Below are positions 1 through 8,063 of a stretch of 23,801 nt of DNA, piece by piece; position 1 is the stretch's first letter; every line of letters begins with the position of its first letter. A program made the position numbers and the translations under genes. Location: assembly GCA_009779515.1 (NCBI GenBank), contig WREE01000007.1:1-23801 (forward strand), written 5' to 3'. The notes below the pieces were generated by a model. That model worked only from the letters and a program-made list of their open reading frames with translations, searched no databases and was not told the origin of the DNA. The DNA is from Symbiobacteriaceae bacterium. GTDB taxonomy: Bacteria; Bacillota; JAAYKD01; WRDA01.

Positions 1-372
1 ACCTGTGGCCACATCTCCCCCCTTAAAGCCTTAAACTACCTGTTACAGAGCTTTGAAACCGATGTTGTTACTATCGATTATCGCGTGCGAGGCTTTACGC
101 GGGATATTACCGGACGCAAACTTTTTATCGACCACAAAATTAACTCTATCCAAAACTATATCCCCAGCGAATACCGCCGTCGCTTCGACTTTATCGATGT
201 CAATATCTATCAGGAAAATATTTTTCATACCAAATGCAAGCTAAAGGAGTTTGACCTGGACAATTATCTCTTCGGCGTTGCCGCTGAGGAGTTGCAGCCG
301 GGCGCCCGGCGCAAAATTGCCGAGCGCATTAAAAAAGAAATGGAAGAAATATTCTTTGGCCGAAATATGTAA
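1..372 (+). CDS. speD: S-adenosylmethionine decarboxylase proenzyme, C-terminal part (5' truncated by window)
   Basis: Frame 1 is open from the first base to the TAA at 370-372, giving 123 residues of a protein that starts outside the window. The first residues, TCGHISPLKALNYL, followed by DYRVRGFTRDI and NIYQENIFHTK and ending KEMEEIFFGRNM, match the C-terminal half of the E. coli-type (class 1A) SpeD almost position for position. The family decarboxylates SAM to supply the aminopropyl donor for spermidine synthesis. It is made as a proenzyme that self-cleaves at an internal serine to create a pyruvoyl cofactor. That cleavage site lies upstream of this window, so activity cannot be judged. 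ATG codons within this fragment, for example at position 85, are internal and are not starts. No speE is visible downstream. The next gene follows after 62 bases with its own ribosome site. Confidence 0.93.
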   Translation, partial: TCGHISPLKALNYLLQSFETDVVTIDYRVRGFTRDITGRKLFIDHKINSIQNYIPSEYRRRFDFIDVNIYQENIFHTKCKLKEFDLDNYLFGVAAEELQPGARRKIAERIKKEMEEIFFGRNM

Positions 373-434
373 GTATGTAGGAGCCGGGGTGTAGCATCCC
401 AGGTAGCTTCTACAGCTTTGAAGGAGGATGACCC

Positions 435-1502
435 ATGAGTAAAATTACCCGGATGCGCTCTCAGGAGTTCTACGGGGGGTTAACCCTGGAGGAACGCCTG
501 GTGGAGTGCCGCACTCCGGCTATTAGTATAGCTTTAATTGAAGATTACGCCATTAGTGAAGTCTATACCTGGGGCTTGCGTAGCCGCCGGGGCAGAAGCG
601 CCGTCACCCCCTGTTCTATGTTCCAGGCTGGCTCGATTAGCAAACCGGTTTTTGCCACAGCGGTGGTGCGTTTAGCCCAACAAGGGAAGCTGGATTTAGA
701 CGAAGATGTGGCCAACTACCTGCAAGGATATACCCTTCCCACCTTCGATGCTCTTCCTCGAAAAATCACCCTGCGTCTCCTGCTCAGCCACCATGCCGGA
801 CTCAACCTTCACGGTTTTGCCGGCTACCAGCAAGACCAAACTATTCCCGAGTTGGTAGATATTCTGCGGGGTCTACCTCCTGCCAATAACTTGCCTCTGA
901 AACTGATTATGGAACCGGCCACCAAGTGGCAATATTCCGGTGGTGGCTATCTCCTGGCTCAAAAGGCAGTAGCCGATGCTTTGCAGCTGGACTACCACAC
1001 CATGCTTCAAGAACAAGTTTTCCAACCCTTTGGCATGGTGCATAGCAGCTACGAGCAGCTTTATGAGCGGCAAGAGGAGCAGGAAATAGTCTTCGGCTAT
1101 AACTCTTACGACAGACAGCTCCTGGATGGCTATAATATTATGCCGGAGCTTTCAGCAGCGGGGTTGTGGACTACACCTACCGATTTAGCCAACTTTGGCA
1201 TTACGATCATGAAGTCCCTTAAGGGGGAGGCAAACCCCTTATCTTTAGCGAGTGCTCAAACTTTAACCACAGCAGTTTTCGATTTCTCTTCCTATGCCGT
1301 GGGCTTTAGAGTCGGTACATCGGTTATGGGTCCTATTTTTGGTCACGGCGGTTCGAACCATGGCTATAAAGCCAACGCTGTCTTCTGCCCCGCTAACGGC
1401 TCTGGTTTTACCATGATGATCAACACCGATATTGGCAGTATCTTACTTGGCGAATTTGAAAGAGCCTTTACCACCGTTATGGGCTGGAATATAGCAGAGT
1501 AG
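435..1502 (+). CDS. Beta-lactamase-fold serine hydrolase (class C / PBP4*-like)
   Basis: A 355-residue protein starting at an ATG with a strong AAGGAGG (421-427) seven bases upstream. The fold is recognisable from three motifs. The first is SxxK as Ser67-Ile-Ser-Lys70 in FQAGSISKPVFA. The second is the Tyr loop in WQYSGGGYLL near residue 166. The third is the HxG triad HGGSNHG near residue 303. Families with these motifs include class C beta-lactamases, D-aminopeptidases, esterases and PBP4*-like peptidases; the substrate cannot be read from sequence. There is no N-terminal hydrophobic segment, so the protein is predicted to be cytoplasmic, which argues against a classical exported beta-lactamase. 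It sits alone between speD and the BMP importer, and the importer has its own promoter. Confidence 0.85.
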   Translation: MSKITRMRSQEFYGGLTLEERLVECRTPAISIALIEDYAISEVYTWGLRSRRGRSAVTPCSMFQAGSISKPVFATAVVRLAQQGKLDLDEDVANYLQGYTLPTFDALPRKITLRLLLSHHAGLNLHGFAGYQQDQTIPELVDILRGLPPANNLPLKLIMEPATKWQYSGGGYLLAQKAVADALQLDYHTMLQEQVFQPFGMVHSSYEQLYERQEEQEIVFGYNSYDRQLLDGYNIMPELSAAGLWTTPTDLANFGITIMKSLKGEANPLSLASAQTLTTAVFDFSSYAVGFRVGTSVMGPIFGHGGSNHGYKANAVFCPANGSGFTMMINTDIGSILLGEFERAFTTVMGWNIAE

Positions 1503-1520
1503 GAGCTGGGCTTCTACTCC

Positions 1521-1549
1521 TTTACATCATCTATACCATATGCTATACT
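1521..1549 (+). promoter_or_regulatory. Sigma-70-type promoter for the BMP importer operon
   Basis: TTTACA (1521-1526) and TATACT (1544-1549) are separated by exactly 17 bases, one mismatch from consensus in each box. The lipoprotein gene starts 75 bases downstream with an AGGAGGT site. A second -10-like TATAAT at 1606-1611 has no matching -35 and lies too close to the ribosome site to be likely. No purine riboswitch core is evident in this leader. Confidence 0.6.
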
Positions 1550-1623
1550 GCAAAACGTGCCCTAGGCATATTGCACTACCTTAAAAATGGGTAGAAGCAT
1601 CACTTTATAATAGGAGGTATATT

Positions 1624-2778
1624 ATGAAGAAGGTTTCGATCTTCGTACTGCTTCTTTCCTTAGTAGTAACCCTTACTGCTTGTACCACCAGTACTCCAAC
1701 CAGCCCACCTACTGCTGCTCCCACTGCTGCTCCTACCGCTGCTCCTACCGAACCCCCTCCTCCCCCTCCCCCTGGGGATGATCTCTTCGAGTTGGCGCTT
1801 ATTACCGACCTTGGCACCATCGACGATAAATCCTTTAACCAGGGTTCCTGGGAAGGTTTGGTCAAATATGCTGAGGAGCAAGGTATTGCCCACAAGTATT
1901 ACCAGCCTGCGGAGCAAAGCGAAAATGCTTACCTGGATACCATCGAACTGGCAGTCAAGGGTGGCGCTAAAGTTATTGTCACCCCAGGCTTTCTCTTTGA
2001 AGTTCCTGTTTTTATCGCCCAAGACCTCTATCCGGAGGTTTGCTTTATCTTGGTAGACGGCGTTCCTCATAACGAAGATTACTCCGTTTTCCAGACTAAC
2101 GACAACGTGGTTGGTCTACTCTATGCCGAAGAAGAAGCCGGTTTCTTGGCGGGATACGCTGCGGTTAGAGACGGCGCCACCAGCTTAGGCTTTATGGGTG
2201 GTATGGCTGTGCCTGCCGTTATTCGTTTTGGCTACGGCTTTGTGCAAGGTGCTGAGTATGCGGCTCAGGAGCTGGGTTTAGCCGACAATTCGGTACGCTT
2301 AAACTATCACTACACCGGCGGCTTCAACGCCACTCCGGAAATCCAAACCATGTCTGCTGCCTGGTTTGCCGACCGTATCGATGTTATCTTTGGTTGCGGC
2401 GGCGCTGTAGGAAACTCGGTCATGGCGGCTGCGGAGGAATCTGGCGGCTATGTCATCGGTGTTGACGTGGATCAATCCGGCGAGTCTCCCACCGTTATAT
2501 CTTCCGCGATGAAAGGGTTAAGAGAATCGGTCTACTCGGCCATCAGCGACTACTATGCCGGTGCCTTCCCTGGTGGTCAGGCGCTGGTCTTTACTTCCAA
2601 GAACGCCGGCGTAGGTTTACCTATGGAGAGCTCCAAGTTCGATCTCTTTACTCAGGAAGAATACGATACCATTTTTGCCAAACTTATGGATGGCGAAATT
2701 GAGCTTCTTAAAGATACCGATGCCGATCATGTGACCGATCTGCCGGTAAAAGCAGTGGTCATAACCTACTTCGACTAA
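1624..2778 (+). CDS. BMP-family ABC transporter substrate-binding lipoprotein
   Basis: A 384-residue exported lipoprotein. MKK is followed by a hydrophobic stretch and the lipobox LTAC, with Cys20 as the lipidated residue. Next comes a low-complexity linker (about residues 24-50) of PTAA repeats and seven prolines that tethers the binding domain to the membrane. The mature domain starts FELALITDLGTIDD and has KSFNQGSWEGL, both hallmarks of the basic membrane protein (PnrA/NupN-like) family, which binds nucleosides outside the cell. AGGAGGT at 1612-1618 sets the start. It is the first gene of an importer operon with the ATPase and two permeases downstream. Purine nucleoside is the likeliest ligand by family, but this is an inference. 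Confidence 0.92.
   Translation: MKKVSIFVLLLSLVVTLTACTTSTPTSPPTAAPTAAPTAAPTEPPPPPPPGDDLFELALITDLGTIDDKSFNQGSWEGLVKYAEEQGIAHKYYQPAEQSENAYLDTIELAVKGGAKVIVTPGFLFEVPVFIAQDLYPEVCFILVDGVPHNEDYSVFQTNDNVVGLLYAEEEAGFLAGYAAVRDGATSLGFMGGMAVPAVIRFGYGFVQGAEYAAQELGLADNSVRLNYHYTGGFNATPEIQTMSAAWFADRIDVIFGCGGAVGNSVMAAAEESGGYVIGVDVDQSGESPTVISSAMKGLRESVYSAISDYYAGAFPGGQALVFTSKNAGVGLPMESSKFDLFTQEEYDTIFAKLMDGEIELLKDTDADHVTDLPVKAVVITYFD
1711..1750 (+). repeat. 12-bp tandem repeat coding for the PTAA lipoprotein linker
   Basis: Three near-identical 12-base units (ACTGCTGCTCCC-like) encode successive TAAP/PTAA blocks in the linker of the BMP lipoprotein. Such in-frame repeats can expand or shrink without breaking the frame and would only change tether length. 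Confidence 0.6.
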
Positions 2779-2848
2779 GAGTAGACGCACCCCAAATTTA
2801 GTGCAAGCTAAAAATAGTGCGGCTGTAAGCGGTTTGTGGCACAGGTGT

Positions 2849-2936
2849 GGGGGTGGAAACCCCCGTCTATCATAGCAGGGGGGGCTGTTTTGCCTGGGGC
2901 GAGACAGCTCCCTTTGGGTTTCCACCTGGGGAGGTG
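2849..2936 (+). promoter_or_regulatory. Structured intergenic leader with alternative hairpins controlling the ATPase ribosome site (candidate)
   Basis: The 163-base gap between the lipoprotein and ATPase genes holds several mutually exclusive pairings. GGTGGAAACCC (2852-2862) is the perfect reverse complement of GGGTTTCCACC (2916-2926), enclosing a 10-bp inner stem with two G-U pairs (2880-2889 with 2903-2912). Alternatively, GGGGG at 2849-2853 pairs with CCCCC at 2860-2864. CACCT (2923-2927) can also pair with AGGTG (2932-2936), which would bury the Shine-Dalgarno of the ATPase gene. The long stem would free that site, whereas the short GGGGG/CCCCC hairpin would release CACCT to sequester it. 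Function is inferred. The likely role is tuning the ratio of abundant lipoprotein to scarce membrane complex. Confidence 0.5.
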
Positions 2937-2941
2937 TATTT

Positions 2942-4468
2942 TTGTCCTTTCTTATCGAAATGTGTGGCATTACTAAGAGCTTTCCCGGGGTAATGGCTAA
3001 TAACGATATAACTTTACAGCTTAAACAGGGGGAGATTCATGCTCTGTTAGGCGAAAATGGTGCCGGCAAGTCCACCCTCATGTCTATTTTGTTCGGTTTA
3101 TATGCTCCCGATAAAGGGGTCATTAAAAAGAATGGGCAGGAGATTCACCTTCATGGTCCCGGAGATGCAACGCGCTATGGTATTGGCATGGTGCATCAGC
3201 ACTTTAAGCTGGTGCACAATTTTACAGTACTGGAGAATATTACCCTGGGGGTGGAAAGCACCCGGCGTGGTATGCTACAAATGGAGGAAGCCCGGGAACG
3301 TGTGCTGCAGCTTTCCCGGCGCTACGGTCTAGAGGTAGACCCCGATGCGCTAATATCCAATATAACCGTCGGCATGCAGCAGCGGGTAGAAATTTTAAAA
3401 ATGTTGTACCGAGACAACGAAATACTTATTATGGATGAACCGACTGCCGTACTTACCCCTCAGGAGATTGAAGAGCTGATGAAAATTATGCAGGGGTTGG
3501 TGGAGGAGGGGAAATCCATCCTCTTTATAACTCATAAATTGGCAGAGATTAAGCGCATTGCCCACCGTTGCACGGTATTGCGCAAAGGGCGCCATATTGC
3601 TACTACCGAAGTTGCCACGACTACGGTGGAGGAGCTTTCCGAAATGATGGTGGGACGCAAGGTGGACTTGGTTCCCCCTAAGAGTGAGGTGGAGTTGGGG
3701 GAAGCGGTGCTGCAAGTGCACCATCTGACAGTCTTAAACCAGGTGACCCAAAAGGCGGCAGTTAATAATGTCTCTTTTACCGTACGCTCAGGGGAAATTG
3801 TCTGTGTTGCCGGAATAGATGGCAACGGGCAAAGCGAGCTTGTCTATGCTTTAACCGGTTTATTGCCGGCGGCTGCAGGCTCGGTTTATCTGGATAACCG
3901 GGAGATAAGCAACTTCTCCATTCGCCAACGCCTCTTAAGTGGGATGGCTCATATACCCGAAGACAGGCAACGCCACGGCTTAGTTCTAGATTATTCACTT
4001 GCTTATAACCTTATCCTCCAGTCGTATTTTACTCCCCGCTTTAGCCGCCGAGGTTTCCTGCGTTTGGCACCTATTACGGTTTATGCCCAAGAACTTATCT
4101 CTCGCTTCGATATTCGGGCTGGACAAGGCTCTGGCACCATGGTTCGTAGTATGTCGGGGGGGAATCAGCAAAAGGCTATTCTGGCACGGGAGATCGATGG
4201 TCAACCCCGTCTGCTGCTGGCAGTGCAGCCAACCCGAGGTTTGGATGTCGGTGCTATTGAGTTTATTCATCGGCAGCTGATAGAACAGCGCCGACAGGGT
4301 GCCGCCATTTTGTTGGTTTCTCTGGAGTTGGATGAAGTTATGAATATCAGCGACCGTATTTTGGTCATCTACGAAGGTGAGTTGGTGGCTGATGTCGAGC
4401 CTCTCCAGGTATCTTATCAAGAGTTGGGGCTTTATATGTCTGGGTCGAAGCGGGAGGTGATGGTATGA
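2942..4468 (+). CDS. ABC transporter ATP-binding protein, tandem NBDs (BMP/nucleoside importer)
   Basis: A 508-residue protein with two fused nucleotide-binding domains, as in NupO/YufO and sugar importers. NBD1 has a complete Walker A GENGAGKST (residues 37-45), a signature near TVGMQQRVEIL and Walker B ILIMDEPTAVLTP. NBD2 has a degenerate Walker A (GIDGNGQSE, without the lysine), signature SGGNQQKAILAREI and AVQPTRGLD in place of a normal Walker B; both are usual for the second domain of this family. The start is TTG, placed seven bases after GGGGAGGTG (about 2927-2935). It powers the two permeases downstream and overlaps the first by four bases (ATGA), so translation is probably coupled. 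Its ribosome site may lie in a hairpin. Confidence 0.93.
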   Translation: MSFLIEMCGITKSFPGVMANNDITLQLKQGEIHALLGENGAGKSTLMSILFGLYAPDKGVIKKNGQEIHLHGPGDATRYGIGMVHQHFKLVHNFTVLENITLGVESTRRGMLQMEEARERVLQLSRRYGLEVDPDALISNITVGMQQRVEILKMLYRDNEILIMDEPTAVLTPQEIEELMKIMQGLVEEGKSILFITHKLAEIKRIAHRCTVLRKGRHIATTEVATTTVEELSEMMVGRKVDLVPPKSEVELGEAVLQVHHLTVLNQVTQKAAVNNVSFTVRSGEIVCVAGIDGNGQSELVYALTGLLPAAAGSVYLDNREISNFSIRQRLLSGMAHIPEDRQRHGLVLDYSLAYNLILQSYFTPRFSRRGFLRLAPITVYAQELISRFDIRAGQGSGTMVRSMSGGNQQKAILAREIDGQPRLLLAVQPTRGLDVGAIEFIHRQLIEQRRQGAAILLVSLELDEVMNISDRILVIYEGELVADVEPLQVSYQELGLYMSGSKREVMV

Positions 4469-5607
4469 ACCGCTGGCGTCAACTGCTGGCTTCAAGCGCC
4501 GTCACCAGCTTTATCTCCTCCCTGATGGCGATAGTGGTAGGGCTCGCCGCTGGATTTATAGTTATGCTTATCAGCAACTCCTCCCAAGCAGTGCGGGCAT
4601 TTTGGGTAATTCTGAGCAGCGGTGTGGCAGATATGCGCAATATCGGCCAGGTGCTCTACTTCGCTACCCCGATCATCATGACCGGTTTAGCGGTAGGTTT
4701 CGCCAGCCGGACTGGTCTCTTTAATATAGGAGCCTCCGGACAGTTCACGGTGGGAGCATTTTTAGCTATCCTGGTGAGCATTCGCTCCCTAGCCCTTCCC
4801 GGACCTTTACCCTGGATCCTAGGCCTGAGCGCGGCTACCTTGGGAGGGGCTTTGTGGGGGCTCATTCCGGGGGTGCTTAAGGCGTGGCGCAACGTCAACG
4901 AAGTTATTGCTGGCATTATGACTAACTATATAGGTATGTACCTGGTAAACTTTCTGATTACCCGTACCGTTTACGACCGCTTAAGGAACCAAACCTTGCG
5001 AGTGCCTCCCCGAGGGACCATACCTAAAATGGGGTTCGAGCATATTTTTCGGGTGGGCAACAGTGTCTCCAGCGTGAACGGGGGGATTGTGATAGCGGCA
5101 GTGACGGCTATCTTGCTCTATATCTTGCTGGAAAAGACCACCTTTGGCTATGAGCTTAAAGCCTGTGGTTTAAACCGAGACGCGGCACGCTATGCGGGCA
5201 TCAACGAAAACCGGAGCATCATCCTTTCCATGATGATCTCCGGTGCTTTGGCTGGTCTGGGGGGAGGTCTTCTCTACCTAGCAGGTGCCGGCAAAAGCCT
5301 GGACGTGGTGGATGTTCTGGCGCCGGAAGGATTTAACGGTATTCCGGTAGCGCTGCTGGGTATGAACAGCCCTCTAGGCATTGTTTTAGCAGGGCTTTTT
5401 ATCGCTTATCTTACCGTGGGTGGTTTCAATATGCAGCTTTTCCGCTTCGCTCCCCAAGTTATTGAAATTATCACCGCAGTTATTATCTATTTTTCGGCCT
5501 TTGCTCTTTTGTTTAAAAACTTTTTAGAAGGACGCCTCGTCCCTGGGAGGCTATTGGAGAGGGAAGAAGAAGGGGAGCCTACTGCCGAAAGGGGGGGAGG
5601 ATCATAA
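4465..5607 (+). CDS. BMP-type ABC transporter permease 1 (NupP/YufP-like)
   Basis: A 380-residue polytopic membrane protein. Hydrophobic segments begin at about residue 13 and continue to near the C terminus, which ends in a charged EREEEGEPTAERGGG tail. The segment GLAVGFASRTGLFNIGASGQF is the recognisable core shared by BPD_transp_2 permeases of nucleoside and branched-chain amino acid importers. A cytoplasmic loop with FGYELKACGLNRDAARYAGI follows and is the likely contact with the ATPase. Its ATG overlaps the ATPase stop (ATGA at 4465-4468). It is expected to pair with the next permease to form the heterodimeric channel. Confidence 0.9.
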   Translation: MNRWRQLLASSAVTSFISSLMAIVVGLAAGFIVMLISNSSQAVRAFWVILSSGVADMRNIGQVLYFATPIIMTGLAVGFASRTGLFNIGASGQFTVGAFLAILVSIRSLALPGPLPWILGLSAATLGGALWGLIPGVLKAWRNVNEVIAGIMTNYIGMYLVNFLITRTVYDRLRNQTLRVPPRGTIPKMGFEHIFRVGNSVSSVNGGIVIAAVTAILLYILLEKTTFGYELKACGLNRDAARYAGINENRSIILSMMISGALAGLGGGLLYLAGAGKSLDVVDVLAPEGFNGIPVALLGMNSPLGIVLAGLFIAYLTVGGFNMQLFRFAPQVIEIITAVIIYFSAFALLFKNFLEGRLVPGRLLEREEEGEPTAERGGGS

Positions 5608-5624
5608 CTACTATCTATTTTTTA

Positions 5625-6557
5625 GTGCAACAGACTATGTTTTTTTCGATCCCCTTGCTGATTGTGGCTTTAGGCGGGATGTTCGCTGAACGAAGTGGTA
5701 TTCTCAATATTGCTTTGGAAGGTATTATGATTATTGGCGCCTTCTGTGGCATTTTATTTATCCATACCTACCAGGCAGCGCTACCGGGGCAGCCGGCACT
5801 CCTGCTGGCTATCTTGGTGGCAGCCGCCTCGGGGGTTTTAGCCGCCTTACCCCACGCCTATGCTTCAGTTCATCTTAAGGCTAATCAGATAATCAGTGGC
5901 ACCGCTCTTAATATGTTTGCTCCGGCCTTTGCTATTTATACGGCTAGGATGCTACGCACGGTGCAGCAAATACCTTTTATTAATCAGTTTCGCATCGATA
6001 CAGTTCCATTTTTGGGCGATCTACCCGTAATCGGTCCGCTCTTCTTCCAGCGCTCTTATATTACCACCTACATGGGGTTTATCCTGCTGGTTATCTCCTG
6101 GGTGGTTTTGTATAAAACCAGTTTTGGTTTACGCCTCAGGGCTTGCGGGGAACATCCGCAAGCTGCGGATTCCGTAGGGGTTAATGTGTATGCCCTCCGC
6201 TATGCCGGAGTGGCCATCTCCGGCGCCTTAGCCGGTATGGGTGGGCTGGTTTTTATTATTCCTACCTCCACCAACTTTAATGCGACAGTTTCGGGGTATG
6301 GCTTTTTAGCTTTGGCTGTTCTCATCTTTGGTCAATGGCGCCCTTGGCGTATTTTGGGAGCGGCTTTTTTCTTTGGCTTGATGAAAACCGTCGCTTCTTC
6401 TTATTCGGGTATCTCCTTTTTAAGCTCCCTACCTATTAACAGTACGGTCTACAAAATGATCCCTTACCTAGCTACATTAGTAGCGTTAGCTTATTCCTCA
6501 CAAAGCTCTATGGCGCCTCGTGCCGGGGGTGTACCTTACGACAAAGGCAATAGGTGA
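5625..6557 (+). CDS. BMP-type ABC transporter permease 2 (NupQ/YufQ-like)
   Basis: A 310-residue membrane protein, second half of the channel. ALGGMFAERSGILNIALEGIM near the N terminus and SFGLRLRACGEHPQAADSVGV in the cytoplasmic loop are typical of the partner permease. The start is uncertain. GTG at 5625 has no ribosome site at normal distance and leaves only three residues before the first conserved segment. The frame is open further upstream, and the good GGGGGGAGG (5592-5600) sits directly before ATC at 5601 and ATA at 5604, the latter overlapping the previous gene's TAA (5605-5607). A rare ATA/ATC start would restore the usual N-terminal length. The gene ends the operon and the next gene is convergent. 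Confidence 0.88.
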   Translation: MQQTMFFSIPLLIVALGGMFAERSGILNIALEGIMIIGAFCGILFIHTYQAALPGQPALLLAILVAAASGVLAALPHAYASVHLKANQIISGTALNMFAPAFAIYTARMLRTVQQIPFINQFRIDTVPFLGDLPVIGPLFFQRSYITTYMGFILLVISWVVLYKTSFGLRLRACGEHPQAADSVGVNVYALRYAGVAISGALAGMGGLVFIIPTSTNFNATVSGYGFLALAVLIFGQWRPWRILGAAFFFGLMKTVASSYSGISFLSSLPINSTVYKMIPYLATLVALAYSSQSSMAPRAGGVPYDKGNR

Positions 6558-6610
6558 GCCGTGCCAGGGCGAGGGCTATTTTCTGTATAACCAAAACCAG
6601 ACGGCTATTT
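6555..6610. terminator. Weak candidate terminator between converging genes
   Basis: AGCCGT at 6555-6560 and ACGGCT at about 6600-6605 form an inverted repeat with a long loop, followed on the plus strand by ATTTTTA. The stem is short and the loop near 40 bases, so this is only a possible end for the importer transcript. Confidence 0.2.
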
Positions 6611-6622
6611 TTAGCTCTTAAG

Positions 6623-7237
6623 CTAGTCGGAACAGGAGAAGAGCTCCAGTTGCCCGTCGTTGCTATATTGCAGCTGCACATGCTCCCGCTGCCAGATGTT
6701 GGGGTATTGGGGGTGATAAAGCCAGTTATCCAGCTCTTCCGGTAGGAGGATGACCGGCATGCGGTTATGAATAGCGGCTACCGAGCTGTTGGCAGGGGTG
6801 GTAAAAATGACAAAACGCTGCTCTAGCTCTCCCTCTTTATTGCGGAAGCTGTTATAACAGCCGGCCATATAGAGGGGAGAAGGCTGAGGCTGGGTAATAT
6901 AGTGCTGCACTTTGGACTTAGCCGGTCCAGACCATTCCAGGTAGCCGCTGCTGGGTACAATGCAACGCCGCTCCCGGAGAGAGTTTTTAAACATAGCCTT
7001 GTTGGCAGCGGTTTCACTGCGGGCGTTAATCACGACCCCCGCCTTGCCATACTGGGGGAAACCCCAACGCATCAGGGTTACCTGATAGCCGTTATCGCCT
7101 TCGGGAGCGGCTACTAGCACCGGGGCTAGGTCGGTGGGACGTACCTCCTGGATCCTGTTACGCTCCTCAATCTCCTTGAGAAGAGCCGTAATTTCGGCTA
7201 TATCTTCCTGGGAAAAAAGAATATATCGACCACACAT
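6623..7237 (-). CDS. SRAP / YedK-HMCES family abasic-site DNA-protein crosslink protein
   Basis: A 204-residue protein starting Met-Cys2-Gly-Arg-Tyr. Cys2 becomes N-terminal after Met removal and forms the thiazolidine crosslink with abasic sites in single-stranded DNA. The other active-site residues of the SRAP fold are present: Asn71, Arg73 and Glu75 in VINARSETA, Glu101 in GYLEW, and His157 in HNRMPVIL. The family shields abasic sites during replication and self-reverses the crosslink through the glutamate. Full length for the family (about 200-225). A GGAGG lies about ten bases before the start. Its promoter region overlaps that of the divergent sigma factor; a possible minus-strand TTGCAG / TATAGC pair lies within the same bases. 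It has no functional tie to its neighbours that I can see. Confidence 0.93.
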   Translation of the reverse strand: MCGRYILFSQEDIAEITALLKEIEERNRIQEVRPTDLAPVLVAAPEGDNGYQVTLMRWGFPQYGKAGVVINARSETAANKAMFKNSLRERRCIVPSSGYLEWSGPAKSKVQHYITQPQPSPLYMAGCYNSFRNKEGELEQRFVIFTTPANSSVAAIHNRMPVILLPEELDNWLYHPQYPNIWQREHVQLQYSNDGQLELFSCSD

Positions 7238-7259
7238 CCTAAAAAACCTCCAAAATAAT

Positions 7260-7289
7260 TTGACGAGACCTAGCTTAGACTGCTATAAT
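7260..7289 (+). promoter_or_regulatory. Strong sigma-70-type promoter of the ECF sigma factor gene
   Basis: TTGACG (7260-7265) and a perfect TATAAT (7284-7289) with an 18-base spacer. The -10 box covers the ATG at 7288, so that ATG cannot be the translation start of the sigma factor. Transcription should begin around 7296. The boxes look like housekeeping sigma sites; no ECF-type AAC motif is obvious, so autoregulation by the encoded sigma is not supported from sequence. Confidence 0.75.
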
Positions 7290-7335
7290 GCGAGGCACAG
7301 AAGCTGCAAAATATGGTAAAGGTGGTGGGACAGCA

Positions 7336-7950
7336 TTGGCTACCTTAAGTGAGGAAGACTTACGTTATATTGTGCAAGCTTCGCAACATGATGATATGCA
7401 AGCCTTCGAACTCCTGGTGCAGGTCTACGAAAAGAAGACCTATGCCATGGCTCGTTCCCTGGTCGGCAGCGACAGCGATGCTGCCGATGTTACCCAAGAC
7501 ATTTTTGTGAAGCTTTACTTAAATATTAAGAGTTTTAACTGGGAGTCTACTTTTAACACCTGGTTTTACCGTTTGGTGAGAAATACCGCCATCGACTTTC
7601 TGCGCCGCCGCTCTCGGCGGGAGACGGTTTCCCTGGATGCTCCTTCCTCCCATGATGAAAACGAGCTTTATTATGACCCTCCCGATCCGACCCTGCCCAC
7701 CGAGGAGCAGGCGGAAAAGAAGGAGCTAAGTGAACTGGTGGCACGTTCCATTAAAAGCCTGCCGGAAGAGCAACGTTGGATTTTGGTGATGCGAGATATG
7801 ATGGATGCCAGCTATGAGGAGATAGCAGCCAAGTTGGAGTGCCCTTTAGGCACCGTTAAATCGCGCCTTTCGCGAGCGCGCAGCGCTCTCAAAGAAAGAA
7901 TTATCGCTGAAAGGGAACAATACGACGGCTATTTGCGTCTTAATGAGTAG
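7336..7950 (+). CDS. ECF-subfamily RNA polymerase sigma factor
   Basis: A 204-residue sigma factor with region 2 (FELLVQVYEKKTYAMARSLV through DVTQDIFVKLYL and TWFYRLVRNTAIDFLRRRS) and region 4 (LPEEQRWILVMRDMMDASYEEIAAKLECPLGTVKSRLSRAR), joined by an acidic linker. It redirects RNA polymerase to a small regulon, controlled by the membrane protein encoded downstream. I place the start at TTG 7336, six bases after AGGTGGTGGGA. The longer frame from ATG 7288 begins inside the -10 box and would add MRGTEAAKYGKGGGTA, which looks unlike protein. The anti-sigma-like gene follows after 113 bases with its own AGAGGAGG. What signal is sensed is unknown. Confidence 0.9.
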   Translation: MATLSEEDLRYIVQASQHDDMQAFELLVQVYEKKTYAMARSLVGSDSDAADVTQDIFVKLYLNIKSFNWESTFNTWFYRLVRNTAIDFLRRRSRRETVSLDAPSSHDENELYYDPPDPTLPTEEQAEKKELSELVARSIKSLPEEQRWILVMRDMMDASYEEIAAKLECPLGTVKSRLSRARSALKERIIAEREQYDGYLRLNE

Positions 7951-8063
7951 GTGAGAATCGAATGCGTTCACTATTACAGGAACAAACCTTATTACAAGAT
8001 CAAACCTAAATCCGCCCAAGAGCGCACTCATAAGGCTAATCAGGTTAGAGGAGGTGGAAAGCG

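Noticed and set aside
1711..1750. Short direct repeats that might suggest a CRISPR array.
   Set aside because: Units are 12 bases, contiguous without spacers, and code in frame for a lipoprotein linker. No CRISPR array or cas gene was seen anywhere in the window.
1605..2070. Long minus-strand and alternate-frame reading frames over the BMP lipoprotein, including a Gly/Val-rich frame.
   Set aside because: They are mirror products of the Pro/Ala-coding tandem repeat and lack ribosome sites; the plus-strand lipoprotein explains the region.
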